Positions 39,015-51,487 of a DNA stretch of 64,000 nt are shown in pieces (the stretch's first letter is position 1; every line of letters begins with the position of its first letter). The notes under the pieces were generated by a model. That model had not been told where the DNA came from and did not search any database. It was given only the letters and a program-made list of their open reading frames with translations. The stretch comes from Xiphydria camelus (Eukaryota; Arthropoda; Insecta; Hymenoptera; Xiphydriidae). The stretch covers positions 1,929,501 through 1,993,500 of the forward strand of contig OY783199.1 of NCBI GenBank assembly GCA_963678675.1, written 5' to 3'. Made by a program: the position numbers and the translations under genes.

Positions 39015-39289
39015 TACATATCGCTCATTTGCTGCAACAACGTCATAACTCAAAATTAGAATTGTCCCAAGCGACGACTTTAAAAGTTGAATTATTATAT
39101 TATACGGGCGTTGACCATTTGCTTCCAGATTATGATAATTATCATGAAAATTCTACGATAATCATCATAATCTGGCAGCAAATGGTCAACGCTCGTATAA
39201 TATGTATAATCATTCAACTTTTAAAGTCGTCGCTTGGGACAATTCTAATTTTGAGTTATGACGTTGTTGCAGCAAATGAGCGATATGTA
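39015..39289. mobile_element. near-perfect foldback, 275 bp
   Basis: Arms of about 135 bases start TACATATCGCTCATTTGCTG and pair to the centre near 39150. Few mismatches are visible between the arms. An open frame of 205 codons (38726-39343) crosses it but is an accident of the palindrome and flanks. Confidence 0.8.
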
Positions 39290-39650
39290 TACGTCCTCGT
39301 TTGCCGTTCATCGCGTTTCGAGGCGCTATCAAAACGGCCGTGAGACGGGAATATTGGTTACGGGAAGAGGGCGCGCTCCGCTATCGAAAAAAAAACACCG
39401 TTAAAGGCACGGTAACGACCGCTGAAACGGGTTACGGTCGAGGGAAATGACGAGGAGAGAGAAGATCGGTCCGGGACGCGCCGTAACGGCAGTTTTATTT
39501 CGATTTAGATTTCAAGCGTGTGACTCCCCCGAGCCCTCCTGATTTCTCCGAATTTGGCCGAATTTTCATAGCACCGCGATCTCCTCTCTTTTCATCTCTT
39601 TCGTTTTTCTGAGGTCAATTTAAAAATTCAACCACTTCGCGTAACGAAGT

Positions 39651-39653
<3 letters not shown>

Positions 39654-39692
<39 letters not shown>
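39654..39692. repeat. (CT)n microsatellite
   Basis: About 19 CT units directly upstream of MITE copy A10. Confidence 0.95.
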
Positions 39693-39695
<3 letters not shown>

Positions 39696-39704
39696 TTGTA
39701 CCTA

Positions 39705-39899
39705 CACTGAGAAAAAAAAAGATTAAAATTTATTCTGTTAGAAGGATAATCTGAGTACGAAAGGTAAAACAGATCAAAAATTATCCTTCCAGGATATAAA
39801 ATGTAACCTTCCTTAGAATAATTTTCGATCCACTTTACCTTTCGTACTCAGATTATCCTTCTAACAGAATAATTTTTTATCTTTTTTTTTTTCTCAGTG
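39705..39899. mobile_element. family A MITE, copy A10
   Basis: Full-length family A palindrome, TA on both flanks, 12 bp after the (CT)n tract. Confidence 0.87.
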
Positions 39900-40917
39900 T
39901 ACGCATATTTCTTCCATCTCTCTTGTCCACACCTCTCCGATCAGTTTCGCTTTGGTATGGGACTAATTTCGACGCTTACGCGATTGACGCGCACGAATGA
40001 ACGTTCGTTCGAAGCAGTTACGATTGATAATCGTCAAGGCGTCGCGCATTCCCATTTTCTCATCGTCACAACGGCTTCCCACGCGGACGCGTAACACGGC
40101 CGGCGAGTTGGCAATCGAAAAGAGGAGTATCGCCTCGAGCAGCTCGCGAAAGAAGCGAGGATTCCGAGTTCGGAGTTTCGAGTTTCGAGTAGTCCTCTCG
40201 AGAAGACGAGGAGAAGCGGATGTTTCTCCGCGGCGGTTTCGCGGCCGTCGGATGGTCGTACGAGAAAGTGAACAAGATCCCGTATGGGTAACCTGACTTA
40301 CGGTCGGTATCGATGCTCGTTATTTTCACTCCCGCGGATATTTCTAAATTGGCGCCAAGTGGCGAACGTTTCGCAAAATTATCCCTGCTCAGTCGTCTCT
40401 GGCGAACGATCCTGGAAAAGTCCGGAGATTCGCGCTTCTCGTATACCGTCGCTCCGTCGTGGAATCTCTCGAACGACGTAATCGCGTTGTAAGCGTGAGC
40501 GAGGGAGAAGGATGGGGGGGGGCGAAATAACGACTGTGCGCTCTCGACGTTACGACCCTCGATACAATTTCGTCGAGAGTGAAACGAAGAGCGACGGATA
40601 TATTGTATTTATAGAATATAGGAACCCGCTACTTCGATATTACACCTACGCGGGTGGGGGAAGTGGGAGAACATTTCAAACCTCTCGAGAATTTCATCAA
40701 CTTTATAGTGCGAGTCGCGTCAGGGGGGTAGCGGATGCCTGACAAGCGTCGGGGTGCAGGACGTTGAGTTTCGATCCAACGATTCTCGATGCTGAGACAT
40801 TTTCAAATTTATCGGCAGGTTTCTTCGGCACGCGCGTAAATATCTTTTCCGTGGGATACCGTAAGTATCCTCGCGTTTTACAGTATAGTGTCCGGTTATA
40901 TCTGGTACACTGAGAAA

Positions 40918-41131
40918 AAACTGTACTTGATCGAAATAAATGTGCCTTTGGATAGTCCCAATAGCGTAATTTGTTCGATTTAAATGAATATCGGTTGGAC
41001 GCAAATATTAGATTATTGAATTAATTAGATGTTATTTGAATCAAATCGATATTCATTTAAATCCAATAAACACGCTCTTGGGACTATCCAAAGGTACGTT
41101 TATTTCGATCAAGTACATTTCTTTCTCAGTG
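40918..41131. mobile_element. family B MITE, copy B4
   Basis: CACTGAG/CTCAGTG ends, TA on both flanks, family B interior with an AATAGC variant in the left arm. Confidence 0.86.
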
Positions 41132-42318
41132 TAATAGTTCCGACGTTACTTCCCCGGAAATATTATACATATATGTACATCCGTACGGTAGCCGTGCCTA
41201 TACCGCGTAGGTGGTTGGCATCATTCCGCGAATCCGTCCGCGCCGCTCACGTTTCTCCGATCCTCGTAGAGTCCTCCAAATGCGAAGCCGATAAGACCGA
41301 GGAACGGTCCGCACAACGGTCACGATTCTTGCCCGAGAAGGGAAAGGTTATCAAATATAAATGTCTCGTCGTAATACTGCGCCGCTCTCGAGCGCAGGAC
41401 GGTTCTCCCGATAGACTCGAATGGCTGACTCGATATTTTTAGAGGAACCCTCCGCGTCCATACACCCAACCCATCCCCGGCTCTAAGTCGCCCCCAAGCA
41501 GGCGTATTCCGAGCATTCCATGGCAACGCTATCAAAAATTCCGGCGGCCGAGTACGACGATTACTTTAGAGGGGTTTATTTCGGAACGAACACATCGAGT
41601 AGCGATTCCATGATGTCGCGGCAATTTCGAAGGGGGGGGGGGGGGGGAAAGACGGGGCACTGGCCGAGGAGACGATCTCGCACGGTGTGGGTGGTACTTT
41701 AAAAGAGTCTAAAACAAATTGCGCGGAGCGAAGGGGAGATAATAAATGCGTACGCCCCCCGAGAAGATTCTGCCCACAGTTTTTCCCTCTTTCTCTCCCT
41801 TTTTTCTGTCCCCCCCCTCCCCTTTTTTTCCTCTTTATAGTTAGGGGAGGAGACGCGCGAAGGTGGGACCCTTCTCGGTGGGCACGCTAAGCGGTATACC
41901 GGCTCCATTAGTCCTACGGGACCAATATCCGCTCTTCTGTCCCTAACTACCACTGATTTATGACGACGCTCGCACCGCGCACCTGTACCTCGACCGGTGA
42001 AAACGTCCCTGAGAGACAATCGCGCGCGCGCGCCTTTCTTTCATCGATGATCCCGCCGAGACGAGTCCTCGTCCGACGTTCGTCGACAAATCTAACCGAA
42101 AAAGTTTAACGGCGGTCGAATGGCCCGTCGTTATGAGCTCGATTAAATTTGCGGACCTCAGAGAAACGCGGCGAGTAGTGCCGGCGACGTACGTACACGC
42201 ATACACAGAGGTATACGTACATATGTCCTCACGCGGCGCGCGTGCAACTCAACTCGGTCCGGGCGTTAATTAAACGCTGAAACTCGTAGTTTAATTCTCA
42301 CTACTGCAGCTGTGAGTT

Positions 42319-42354
42319 GCGCGCGCGCGCACTCACACACACACACACACACAC
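42319..42354. repeat. adjacent (GC)n and (CA)n microsatellites
   Basis: Six GC units followed after a short break by ten CA units. Confidence 0.9.
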
Positions 42355-42539
42355 CTCAACGGTCGAGAGCGTATCGTCGTCATCGGGTAGCTGAGTTCTC
42401 GAGAGCGCTGCGCTTTGTGGGCTTTGAAAAAAAAAAAAGAAAGTTTCGTCGCGTTCACCGCCAAGTTTCGCGAACGAGAGAAGAGTGTTTTTATATCTGG
42501 AATTGACGTTCAATCTAGAGACCGAACTGCACCCAAGGA

Positions 42540-42782
42540 GACGGTCTAGTTGAATACGAACCTGTGATGGAAAAATGTATTTCAGATGAAGAGGAATTTA
42601 TTTGCATCGAACACAAAAGTCTATCAGAATTTGATAGATGCGTTGTACCGGGTTCGAACTGGATTAAAAAGATATGCAAAGCATTTATATCAGATTTTGA
42701 TAGACTCTTGTGTCCGATGTAAATAAATTCCTATTTATCTCAGATAAGTGTTGCCTATCAGGTTCGTGTTCAACTAGACGTC
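42540..42782. mobile_element. foldback element, 243 bp
   Basis: The arms start GACGGTCTAGTTGAATACGA and its mirrored form, then pair through ATTTATTTGCATCGAACACA and TCTATCAGAATTTGATAGA. The short centre holds GTACCGGGTTCGAACTGG. No coding content. Confidence 0.72.
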
Positions 42783-43123
42783 TTTTCTCTCACAATCAGT
42801 GTGGCTTACGAGTTTATCCGATTTTTTCTGGGCGGTATACACTCGTCGCTTCATCGTTTCGTTTCACGTTCGAACCTCGTAATTGGGCAAAAAATAGAAC
42901 ACGGCGTTTCCCGAAAGCCATTTATCGGAATAACTGCTAACATCGCAGCTTTGCGCCTACCAAATGGACCATAAATCTCACCCCTCCCCCGTTGAGTTGT
43001 GCACTCCCAATTAAAATCGACGTTCATTGCCGCTCCGCCGTGTGGAACCGTTATAACGCGCCCCAATAAAACCGCCCGACAGATCCATCACTCCGTTCGC
43101 CGTTGCAGAAACTTTGAAATTAA

Positions 43124-43474
<351 letters not shown>

Positions 43475-45874
43475 TAAGTAGAAAAGAGTCGTACGTCTCT
43501 GTACGTATTGGTTCATCCTCCCCTAGTCCCGCGGGTTGACCACTCGCCGTTCCCCTTTCTCCTACCGATCCCGTGTACGTTGATAAAAGAGAGTCGAGTC
43601 GATTCGAATGAAAAATTATTCAAGTCAGTCAAGAGATACGAATTGAAGACTATCGAGATCGGAAGAAATGTTTGATTCAATCAAGTATCTGATAAATTGC
43701 GAGCTATTAATACCCTTTGGCATTTTGTGAAAAATCGAAATCTCTCAAATCTCGATCGCCGGACTATCCTAGTGTCGATGTTTTTACGTGCAGGAATATT
43801 ATTTCTCTGTCCAAAAAGAAAAATAGTATCGATATCTCGGTATTCTTTCGCGATGCGTCGAAATTTTTCTTCTCCTTTCCGTAGATACATCGCTTCTCTC
43901 TATTCAAGTAATTATATGTATAAATCAGAAGCCCTGAGGAATTCCGTAGCTCGAAGAATCTCCTGCGTAACGAGCGGCGAGAAAAGCTGTGCGTTCGAGA
44001 GGGAAAATTCCCGCACGCGCGGCAGGGAAGAGAAAAGGATTATTGATAGTCGTCGCGTGGTACACACGTGAGATCCGTAAAACTGAGAGCACCGCGATGT
44101 GTCGTAATAATCCCAAGTCTTCGTCAATTGGTCTCCGATGAAGCCAGCGCGATGTAGAGGCGAGAAAAAAACACCGGTGAACGGGAACACGTGCAGCGAT
44201 CGTACCCACGCGCGCACGCACACGCGATGCGTCATTCAACCATCATAAAAGTGAGATATCACACGATCGTGCATAGATCCGTGAATTTTCGCGACATCCC
44301 TCCGTCTCACTCTTCAAAGTGCAGACGTCGGGGAGGTAGCAGGTATCTCGCTGTGAATTCGCTAAATATATTTTTCAGTCTGAACGTGTCGTCTTATCAG
44401 ATTTCCACCTCGGAGATTGGCGCACCCAATGCGCCTCCTGCACGTGAATTCCGCTATAATACGCCTTTCCCAAGCACAGGCGATTATTTGGCGGCGTTTA
44501 TACTCGAAAGCGTTTTCAGCCGTGACAGGATGATGTACCGCGCGTAGCGAAGCGCCATCGTGGCTATCCTTCTCCCCCTCGTCCACCACCCCGGACAAAC
44601 TCTGCGCGTGTCCAAATGAAATTCCAACCAAACTCCTGAAGCGTTTGTAATGAAATTTGGCGGGGAAAATCACATTTCCAACACGCGGGCACCGAGCAGC
44701 GAGCTTTCGTTATCGGCTACGAAATGACGACGTCGCGCGATTATTCCCATCTCCTCCTCCTCCTCCTCCTCCTCTTCCTTCTCGCGTACGACGGATGGAA
44801 AAAATAATTCGCGAGTACCAGACGGAGGGAATGATTCATTGACGGAGGAACACAAAATTGGACTCGATTCTACTACGACTCGAGCTTTCCCGATAATATC
44901 AGCTGCAAAATATTGCACGATGCGCGGCGCGATCATTGTCGCGGGATCGAGGCTCGTTTTGCGTTTCGAGGGAGACGACGATCCGGTTCAAATTGTTATT
45001 CGCTCGCGCGATTACGTTCGCGCATACGTATATGTATTGTGTATGTATGTGTAATATCTGCCTCAAACGAGCGGACGGTGCGTGATAGCGCGTGCACGTG
45101 TATACATACCATACGTATGTGTATGCATGTGTATAATGGCCCTCGCGCTACCGGAGATAATATAATACCTACCTCCCGTTACAATTAACTCGCATAGGAT
45201 AAAGCTTCGATCGAATTATCTACGCGCAGGGTTCGACGGTGGAGGTAATCCCTCGTATATCGCGGTTATATCCTCGGCGCGAACTAAAATCAACGCCGGG
45301 CCGGGCCTTCCCTCAGACCCCGCGCCCCGTTCCGTTTTGAAATTGTTCGATCCGTTGAAAACGCGCGCGCGCGCACATATCCTAAAATCCCTCTCGTTTT
45401 GCTCGAGTTTCGCTAAACGCAACGTATCCGATAATAGGTAGTATAGTGAAAAATTATCGGGATTGCGCGAATTAAAGTTCAATCCGTCCGTGATGACCCG
45501 GGCTCATCCGTCGTCTCGATCGCGAATATCTTCCCTTCCTCGGACCCCGATGCGTCGTTGACCGTATACGAGTATACTTACATATCTGCAGTCGCTATCG
45601 TACGGGGCGCGATGCAATTGGTCGATAAGCCACATGTGACGTGGATTCGGTAATCCCTGACACGGCGGTGGGATTAAATCTCCGCGACCCGCGCAATTCC
45701 CCTCGCTCGTCTCGTTCTTCAAACCGATCGAGTTCCACGCGTGGGAACGTCATTTCTCATTTCTTTAATTTTTGCCATCCTCATTTGAAACGACGAATAC
45801 AGCGAGCGATACGCATATTCCCTTCGTCGTTCGCCTCTTTCGACGCATCTTTACCTACACGAGAAAGAGAGAGA

Positions 45875-46056
45875 TTTTTTTTTTATTTTGATTGATAAAA
45901 ACATTTATTGTTCAGGGTTAAAGAAATGTTTGTAGCGTGCTACGAGAACAAGCGTGGTAGGAATACGAATAAAAATAAAAATAAAATCATAGTTAAGCAT
46001 TAGGCATTAAAACGAGCAATAAGAGAATGGGATTAAATAATAAGTTAGGTTCCCTC

Positions 46057-46111
<55 letters not shown>
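45875..46111 (-). mobile_element. (CT)n-bounded retroelement-like copy with A-rich tail
   Basis: Read on the minus strand: (CT)n (46061-46111), about 150 bp of body, AATAAATG, then a tail ATCAATCAAAATAAAAAAAA. GA-rich sequence (GAGAAAGAGAGAGA) lies on the far side of the tail, so the element appears to interrupt a GA/CT microsatellite. The body does not match the CTT-tailed copies. Confidence 0.5.
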
Positions 46112-46116
<5 letters not shown>

Positions 46117-46852
46117 GAGAGTTCACGCCGTGCCATTTCCTTTCATTTTTCCCGTACATCCCAACTGTATTCGATACGAGTACCACCCCTAGCTCTCGAG
46201 TCGAGCACACGCTACTATAACTGCTACGTGTTCGATTTCGGCATCCGCGCGCTCGCATCTCGCCAGAGTGTAGCCATTTTTCCCACGTCCTACAGATAAA
46301 AATAAAAGTTCAACCCTCTCGGCAGCCCTTCCGCTTTCCCGCGAGAACGTTCTCGGCGCTCGCGGAATTCGTCGTTTCCACCTCGATCGATCCGCCACAG
46401 GCGACGAGCTCGCGCGCTGTCCTCGACCGTTTCGCGCCGGCCGTTCGCGCTCTCGTGAAATGTTCAACGCGCGAAAAGATCGATGTAACGTGTCTCTCGT
46501 CGATAAATATATTTTCACGCGCCGACACAATCGCGGTGTTGATTTCCAGTGATACGGAGTTCGATTGTTCAATTCCGATCGCGCGACGGCAGACGGGGCG
46601 CACCGGTGGAAAATGCGGAGTGAAACGCGCGGATCGGAAAATAATAATTTTATCGATATCGAATCGTGGCGAGTATTCCCGCTCTTCCGTTTATTCCGTG
46701 GCGATTTATTCGAAGTCTGTGCGACCAGATCAGATCCGCCAGGCCCGATCAGGCAGAAGACTGGGACCCATTTTAAAAGACATTATATGAACTTTTTTTT
46801 ATATATATAATATTTCTTGCCGTGAAAAAATTATCTTCATATTTTAATAAAT

Positions 46853-47135
46853 TATAGATAAGGTATAAGAGGTGGGGTAAGAGCGTACAAAAAAATAGAC
46901 GGGGCAAGTGCCTCATATCAATTTTTATTCGAATTTCTTAACGAATGGTGATGCCATCTTTAATTTGTAATTTTTTACGAGTACGTATTGAGCTGTTTAA
47001 GCGTTAATTAAGCTGTTCTTCTTTAATCTAAGAGGTATTTTCGCAGTTGCTAATCTAAATTATTGTTTTTCTTCATATGTTGATGTAATGTACTTGTCTT
47101 ACCTCTCTTACCCCACCTTACCTTACTTATCTATA
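46853..47135. mobile_element. AT-rich foldback, 283 bp
   Basis: The left end TATAGATAAGGTATAAGAGG and the right end TACCTTACTTATCTATA pair with small gaps, including GGTGGGGTAAGA against TCTTACCCCACC. It lies just upstream of the exon at 47371. Confidence 0.6.
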
Positions 47136-47370
47136 TTATTTTTTCATGCGTATTAGAATTTACATTTATCTTGTGTAGAATTAATTTTTCATTAAAATAT
47201 CAGCTAGGAGACTTAGGCCTGGTGGGAAACATACTATTCTCCCAGTAAAACTGAAAGGGTTAAAATGTGCTCGTTCCTGCGAACCGCGTCGAGCGGCTCG
47301 CGCGCAATATCGACGGTCACGTTTCCCGCGACGAAAATCGGCAACTCGTCCATGACGCTTCTCATTTCAG

Positions 47371-47528
47371 GAAACCGACGCAAAGCGAGACCGAGTGGCC
47401 GCCGTACACCAAGGATCAGCCCGAGTACTTCGTCTTGAACGCCGAGGAAAACGGTCTGAGACGGGGTCTGCGCACGACCGCCTGCACCTTCTGGAACGAA
47501 TTTCTCCCGAGACTGAAAGGAGTACCCG
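47371..47528 (+). CDS. ace-2: acetylcholinesterase, exon closing the catalytic domain
   Basis: One base completes a glycine, then 52 codons (KPTQSETEWPPYTKDQPEYF onward) and one trailing G. This matches the end of the cholinesterase catalytic domain: the W-P-x-Y-x-K-x-Q-P-x-Y-F pattern, then R-T-T-A-C-T-F-W-N-E-F-L-P. The cysteine (codon 47483-47485) aligns with Torpedo Cys521 and should pair with the cysteine encoded at 33727. The aromatic FWNEFLP that follows is nearly invariant in the family. The exon ends in phase 1 before donor GTACGT. The 98-bp intron after it is by far the shortest of the gene. Reading straight through the donor would stay open only to 47578, giving a different short tail without a membrane anchor. 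Confidence 0.95.
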
Positions 47529-47626
47529 GTACGTCGTCCCGTTTCGATATCGCCTTCCCTCGGCTCGTCGATCGGTGACTTTCGATCAAGAGGTGCAAAC
47601 GGACACGTTCTCGGTCTCTTTTGCAG
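47529..47626 (+). other. acetylcholinesterase last intron, 98 bp
   Basis: Donor GTACGT and acceptor CTCTTTTGCAG, splitting an aspartate codon G/AT. This compact intron separates the catalytic domain from the anchor-signal exon; the other three complete introns are about 40 to 100 times longer. If retained, the frame runs to a stop ending at 47578, which would replace the GPI signal with about 17 unrelated residues. Confidence 0.9.
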
Positions 47627-47760
47627 ATCCCCTGCCGAAGGCGTGCAACGGAGCGATAGCGTCGGGCGTCTCAGCGGGGGCGGCGCAGCGTCTACGTCTG
47701 CCCGTTTGCGCGCCGATTCTCTCCCTCTTCCTGCTGCTGACGATCGCCAAGATCGTGTAA
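47627..47760 (+). CDS. ace-2: acetylcholinesterase, terminal exon with GPI-anchor signal
   Basis: This exon encodes the last 44 residues including a split Asp, starting DPLPKACNGAI and ending in the hydrophobic run PILSLFLLLTIAKIV before TAA at 47758-47760. It has the parts of a glycosylphosphatidylinositol signal: a small-residue region (SGVSAGAA) where cleavage could occur, a short basic spacer (QRLRLP) and a hydrophobic tail. Insect synaptic acetylcholinesterase is known to be a GPI-linked dimer. The free cysteine in KACNG sits where the Drosophila enzyme has its interchain cysteine (inference from position). Sequence in this tail is expected to be poorly conserved, so the call rests on splice phase, position and composition. 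Confidence 0.9.
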
Positions 47761-48593
47761 GCCCTTTCACCGGCCTTTTCGCTCGCAGTCCGCAGTGTCG
47801 TAGATGTTTATACGTATCTTGAGCTCAGCGAGAAGCACATCGGCGGCATGCCTGATGGTCTTTCGCGTCTACGAGCGAGGATCGAAGGAGGAGGAGAAGA
47901 AAAAGAAGAAGAAGAAGATGCATTTATCGAATAGTCTCTGAGAAGGAGAGAGGAGCGGCGCGAGAATCAACGGCCAACGGATAACCGACGCGATACGAGT
48001 AGAAACGCGCGACAACGAAGAAAATTACGCGACAGCGACGAGCGAACGAATACAGGCTTGGCTCTCCTCCTTGGCGCGAAAATCTCCCGCGATTATAAGC
48101 GTGTCGTTGGAGAGACTCCGACGCGATTCGCGATTCTCCCCCGCCGCTCCTCTTTCTCCGCCGGGAGCGTCTCCTTCGAGCGAATTTCCCCCAAAGTCGA
48201 GCTCGCGCAGACGTCGCCGGTCGACGTCGATGGGAGCTCTCGCCACGGGGTGCCGAACTGCGTTCGCGACGGCTCGAGTAACCGCAACAGGAACACGTGG
48301 ATTCGCCCGGGGCTCCGCTTCTCATCGATTGATTCGCGAGCGCGCTGCGGTTTCGAGTGTCGAGGCGGCACTCACTCGCGCGCGTATCCTTGAAAATTGT
48401 CGACCCGGGCGACGATTCGACGGCGTCGATCGTCATCTCTTCCCTTGCGAAGTGCGTTGGAGTCGCGACGCCAAGTGGGGTACGGCACCTCGCGGTGTCA
48501 CCGCGATACCCCCAGTAATCACCTACCTATTGAGCACCGTAACGGTGCCGCGGTTCGTGGAAGCGCAGGACGGCCTTGCTTCGCTCTCGTGCA

Positions 48594-48599
48594 ATTAAA
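48594..48599 (+). promoter_or_regulatory. candidate poly(A) signal ATTAAA
   Basis: This is the first polyadenylation-like hexamer I noticed after the cholinesterase stop codon, about 830 bases downstream. No AATAAA was seen between the stop and here. The hexamer is common by chance, so this is only a pointer to where the 3' UTR might end. Confidence 0.2.
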
Positions 48600-49745
48600 C
48601 ACTCGTCCCGGTGAAGGGTCGATTAGCTAATTACGAAATAACCGAGCAGCGATGCCGAGAAACCGCGTGTACATATTATATTGGGTGTACGATGTCGCAC
48701 GAGTAATCGCAGATGTTAACGTTTGCGCGCAAAGCAGCGCGGCTGCGTGTGTGTGTACGCTCTTGCTCCGAGAAAGAGATCGGAGTAACGCGCGAGTCGA
48801 GTATAGATATAAATTACGCCGTAGACGCGCTATACGTATAATTCGTAGGGCCGATGAGAATATAATCGTGTGCAGCGCGTAAGAAAACAATTATTATCGT
48901 GGCGCGTTCATCGTGCGAGCCGACGCGAGTGCCTGCGTTCATTCTTTCGTTTCAGCGCAAGGCCGTCGCGGTGGTAGGAATCGCGCGCATACCGCGAGTT
49001 ATCGGTTTGCGCGCTCTCGAGGACTCTTGGTTTCTCATTTTCAGTCGTTCGATAACACCCCTCGCGAGCCGATCGAACGATTGCGCGCGCGCGCGCGGCA
49101 TCCTCCCCGCGATCCTGCGTTGACATTTCCAGCTATCGACCCCGTTCCCTCTCGTCTACTCAATGCGGAACGACCTCGAAACGGCCTACGGGGTTGAAGG
49201 ACTCTGTTAACGCGAAGGCGGAGCCCCATACAGCTACGCGCGGAAGAGGAACGAAGGAGATCGGCGGAGAACCGCGCCATCGACACGAATCTTCCATTTG
49301 GTACATATCACCTCTATGCTATACATACATAATAGCTGTGCATACTTATACGATAAATGTTAATGTAATATCGTTATTTGTAGCATCTATACGTTGCGCG
49401 GTTTTAAAGATATTTACGAGTACATATACGTACACATTACACACACGAGAGGACACTGGCGAATCAGTAGCGAGCGTCGTCCTGTGCACCGCGGAAGAAA
49501 AAGAGGCAGAAACCTTTCTCTCTCGTCGCGAGGAGAATTATTTTTTACATAGTCACACTCGACAGGGGGGCCGCGCGACGATCCCTCTGCACGGATCGCG
49601 ACGTCGGACGTCTTTGCGCGAAATCGTGTCCCGAGGTCGCATCGGTGGGACGGCCCCAGATTTTGTGATGAAAAGGATATACCTACATATATATATATAA
49701 TACGTATATATAGAGCGAACACGCTTTCGCAACGCACCCCGACTA

Positions 49746-50008
49746 CACTGAGGGAAACATTTCGTAGAATCAACTAAATATTTCACTACCCGGTAGCAAC
49801 TAAATATTTCACTGGCTCAAATAATATTCGCTTGCCCCAACAAAATACTTTCTCGGCTCAAGTAATATATTTTGTTGAGAAAAAGTATGTCGTTGAGCCA
49901 AGAACATATTTTGTTGGAGCAAGCGAATATTATTTGAGCCAGTGAAATATTTAGTTGCTACCGGGCAGTGAAACATTTAGTTGATTCTACGAAATTTTTC
50001 CCTCGGTG
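49746..50008. mobile_element. family C MITE, 263-bp near-perfect palindrome
   Basis: Ends CACTGAGGGAAA and TTTCCCTCGGTG, TA on both flanks. The arms match with few changes through CAACTAAATATTTCACT and AGCGAATATTATTTGAGCC. The interior is unrelated to families A and B. Confidence 0.85.
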
Positions 50009-50392
50009 TATGCTTCCGCGTACCCACGGTGTGGCCTGTGTCAAAGACGCCCTTCGATGGAGTCTATAGACTGCATCGCCGATTGGAATCGCGAAATACG
50101 AATTGCCGTGCAGCGAATACGCGGATGCAGTGGTCATAGTTACGCGTCGATAACGAGCGCAGTAGGCTTTTCGTTCGCGTCGAACGCGGTAGGCTTCTGA
50201 GCTTTAAGCGCCCCATCCCCTCGCCCCATCCTTTCCTCGATCTTCGCGTGACATATCATTAGAATCGTAGGTCGTATTGTATGCTCGCTATGTCGAACGC
50301 ATCTCCACTGTACACCCTCGGAAGTCAGTGCCTGGACCAGTAGTAGGTACGTTGCGCGGGTACTGCATCGAACGCCCACGCGTGCGTGCCTA

Positions 50393-50865
50393 CACTGAGA
50401 CAAAAATGTGCTTGATCGAAATAAACGTGCCTTCGGATAGCCCCAAGAGCGTATTTATTCGATTTAAACGAATATCGGTCGGACGCAAATATTGGATCAT
50501 TGAATTAACTAGACGTTATTTGAATCAAATCGATATATAGGTATTCATTTAAATCGAATAAATGAGACGTTGAAAGAGTCAGCATGGTCTAAGTCACATT
50601 TCATGTAAGCTGAGATTATTTGACTGCAAAGTTAAGTACAATTTGAAAAATCTGTTTAGATGACACAAACAGATATTTTGAATCGTAAATATCTGTTTTG
50701 AATCAGCTAGACAGATTTTTCAAATTGTACTTAATTTTGCAGTCAAATAATCTCAGCTTACATGAAATGTGACTCAGACCATGCTGGCCTTTCAAAGGCT
50801 GAAATATGCTCTTGGGACTATCCAAAGGCACGTTTATTTCGATCAAGTACATTTTTTTCTCAGTG
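50393..50865. mobile_element. family B MITE, copy B5, interrupted by another element
   Basis: CACTGAG/CTCAGTG ends and TA flanks. The right arm is split after AATAAAT (50563) and resumes near GCTCTTGGGACTATCC (50808). A small ATATAGG insertion lies at about 50534-50540. Confidence 0.87.
50564..50801. mobile_element. foldback nested in copy B5, 238 bp, AAAT duplication
   Basis: The arms pair over TCAGCATGGTCTAAGTCAC and on through GACTGCAAAGTTAAGTACAA. AAAT stands on both sides (50560-50563 and 50802-50805), while an uninterrupted family B arm has it once, giving a four-base target duplication. Confidence 0.82.
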
Positions 50866-51277
50866 TATGTATGCACACGTGACGAGCGCCTCACGCGATC
50901 ACTCGCGATCCGGGTGATTTCACAAACTTACGCTCGCTACGAACGCGCTCGCGAACGTCCCTCTGCCAAATTATTTTTCTACAGCCGCGGGCTCCTCGTA
51001 CGCGAGAGGAGATTCGCGAATTTCGGGGGAGAGCGAACGCCGATCCGGAGCAATCGGCAAAAAAGATCGACGTGATCTCCGCAGGGGGGACGAGGAACCC
51101 GCGCGCGCGCCACCGCTCTTCGTTGGTCGTTCGCGAACGAACGTCGCGCTCACGAACGCCAGCGAACGCGGTGCCCACGCGGTAGATATGTACGAGACCG
51201 CGAAAATAGCGTCGATCACCGTTCTCGTCTCACCCCCTTTCTCTACACTTTCCTTCCACTGTATACCGTACACGCCA

Positions 51278-51487
51278 CACTGAGAAAAAAATGTACTTGA
51301 TCGAAATAAACGTGCCTTTGGATAGTCCCAAGAGCGTATTTGTTCGATTTGAATGAATATCGATTTGATGGCAAATAACATCTAATTAATTCAATAATAG
51401 ATATACATTTAAACATCGAATATAAATACGCTCTAGGGACTATCCAAAGGCACGTTTATTTCGATCAAGTAAACTTTTGTCTCAGTG
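51278..51487. mobile_element. family B MITE, copy B6, flanked by CA
   Basis: Intact CACTGAG/CTCAGTG ends with CA on both flanks. The centre is diverged (AATAATAGATATACATTTAA) relative to other B copies. Confidence 0.86.

Noticed and set aside
38726..39343. 205-codon open frame
   Set aside because: It crosses the foldback at 39015-39289; the second half is translated from the complement of the first, so it is not a gene.
47234..47770. 178-codon minus-strand open frame over the last cholinesterase exons
   Set aside because: It is the antisense shadow of the two terminal exons and has no splice or family support.
47894..47926. GAAGAAG run followed by GCATTTAT, resembling a minus-strand CTT tail
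   Set aside because: It lacks the hairpin and AATAAA context of the real copies, so it may only be a simple repeat in the cholinesterase 3' UTR.
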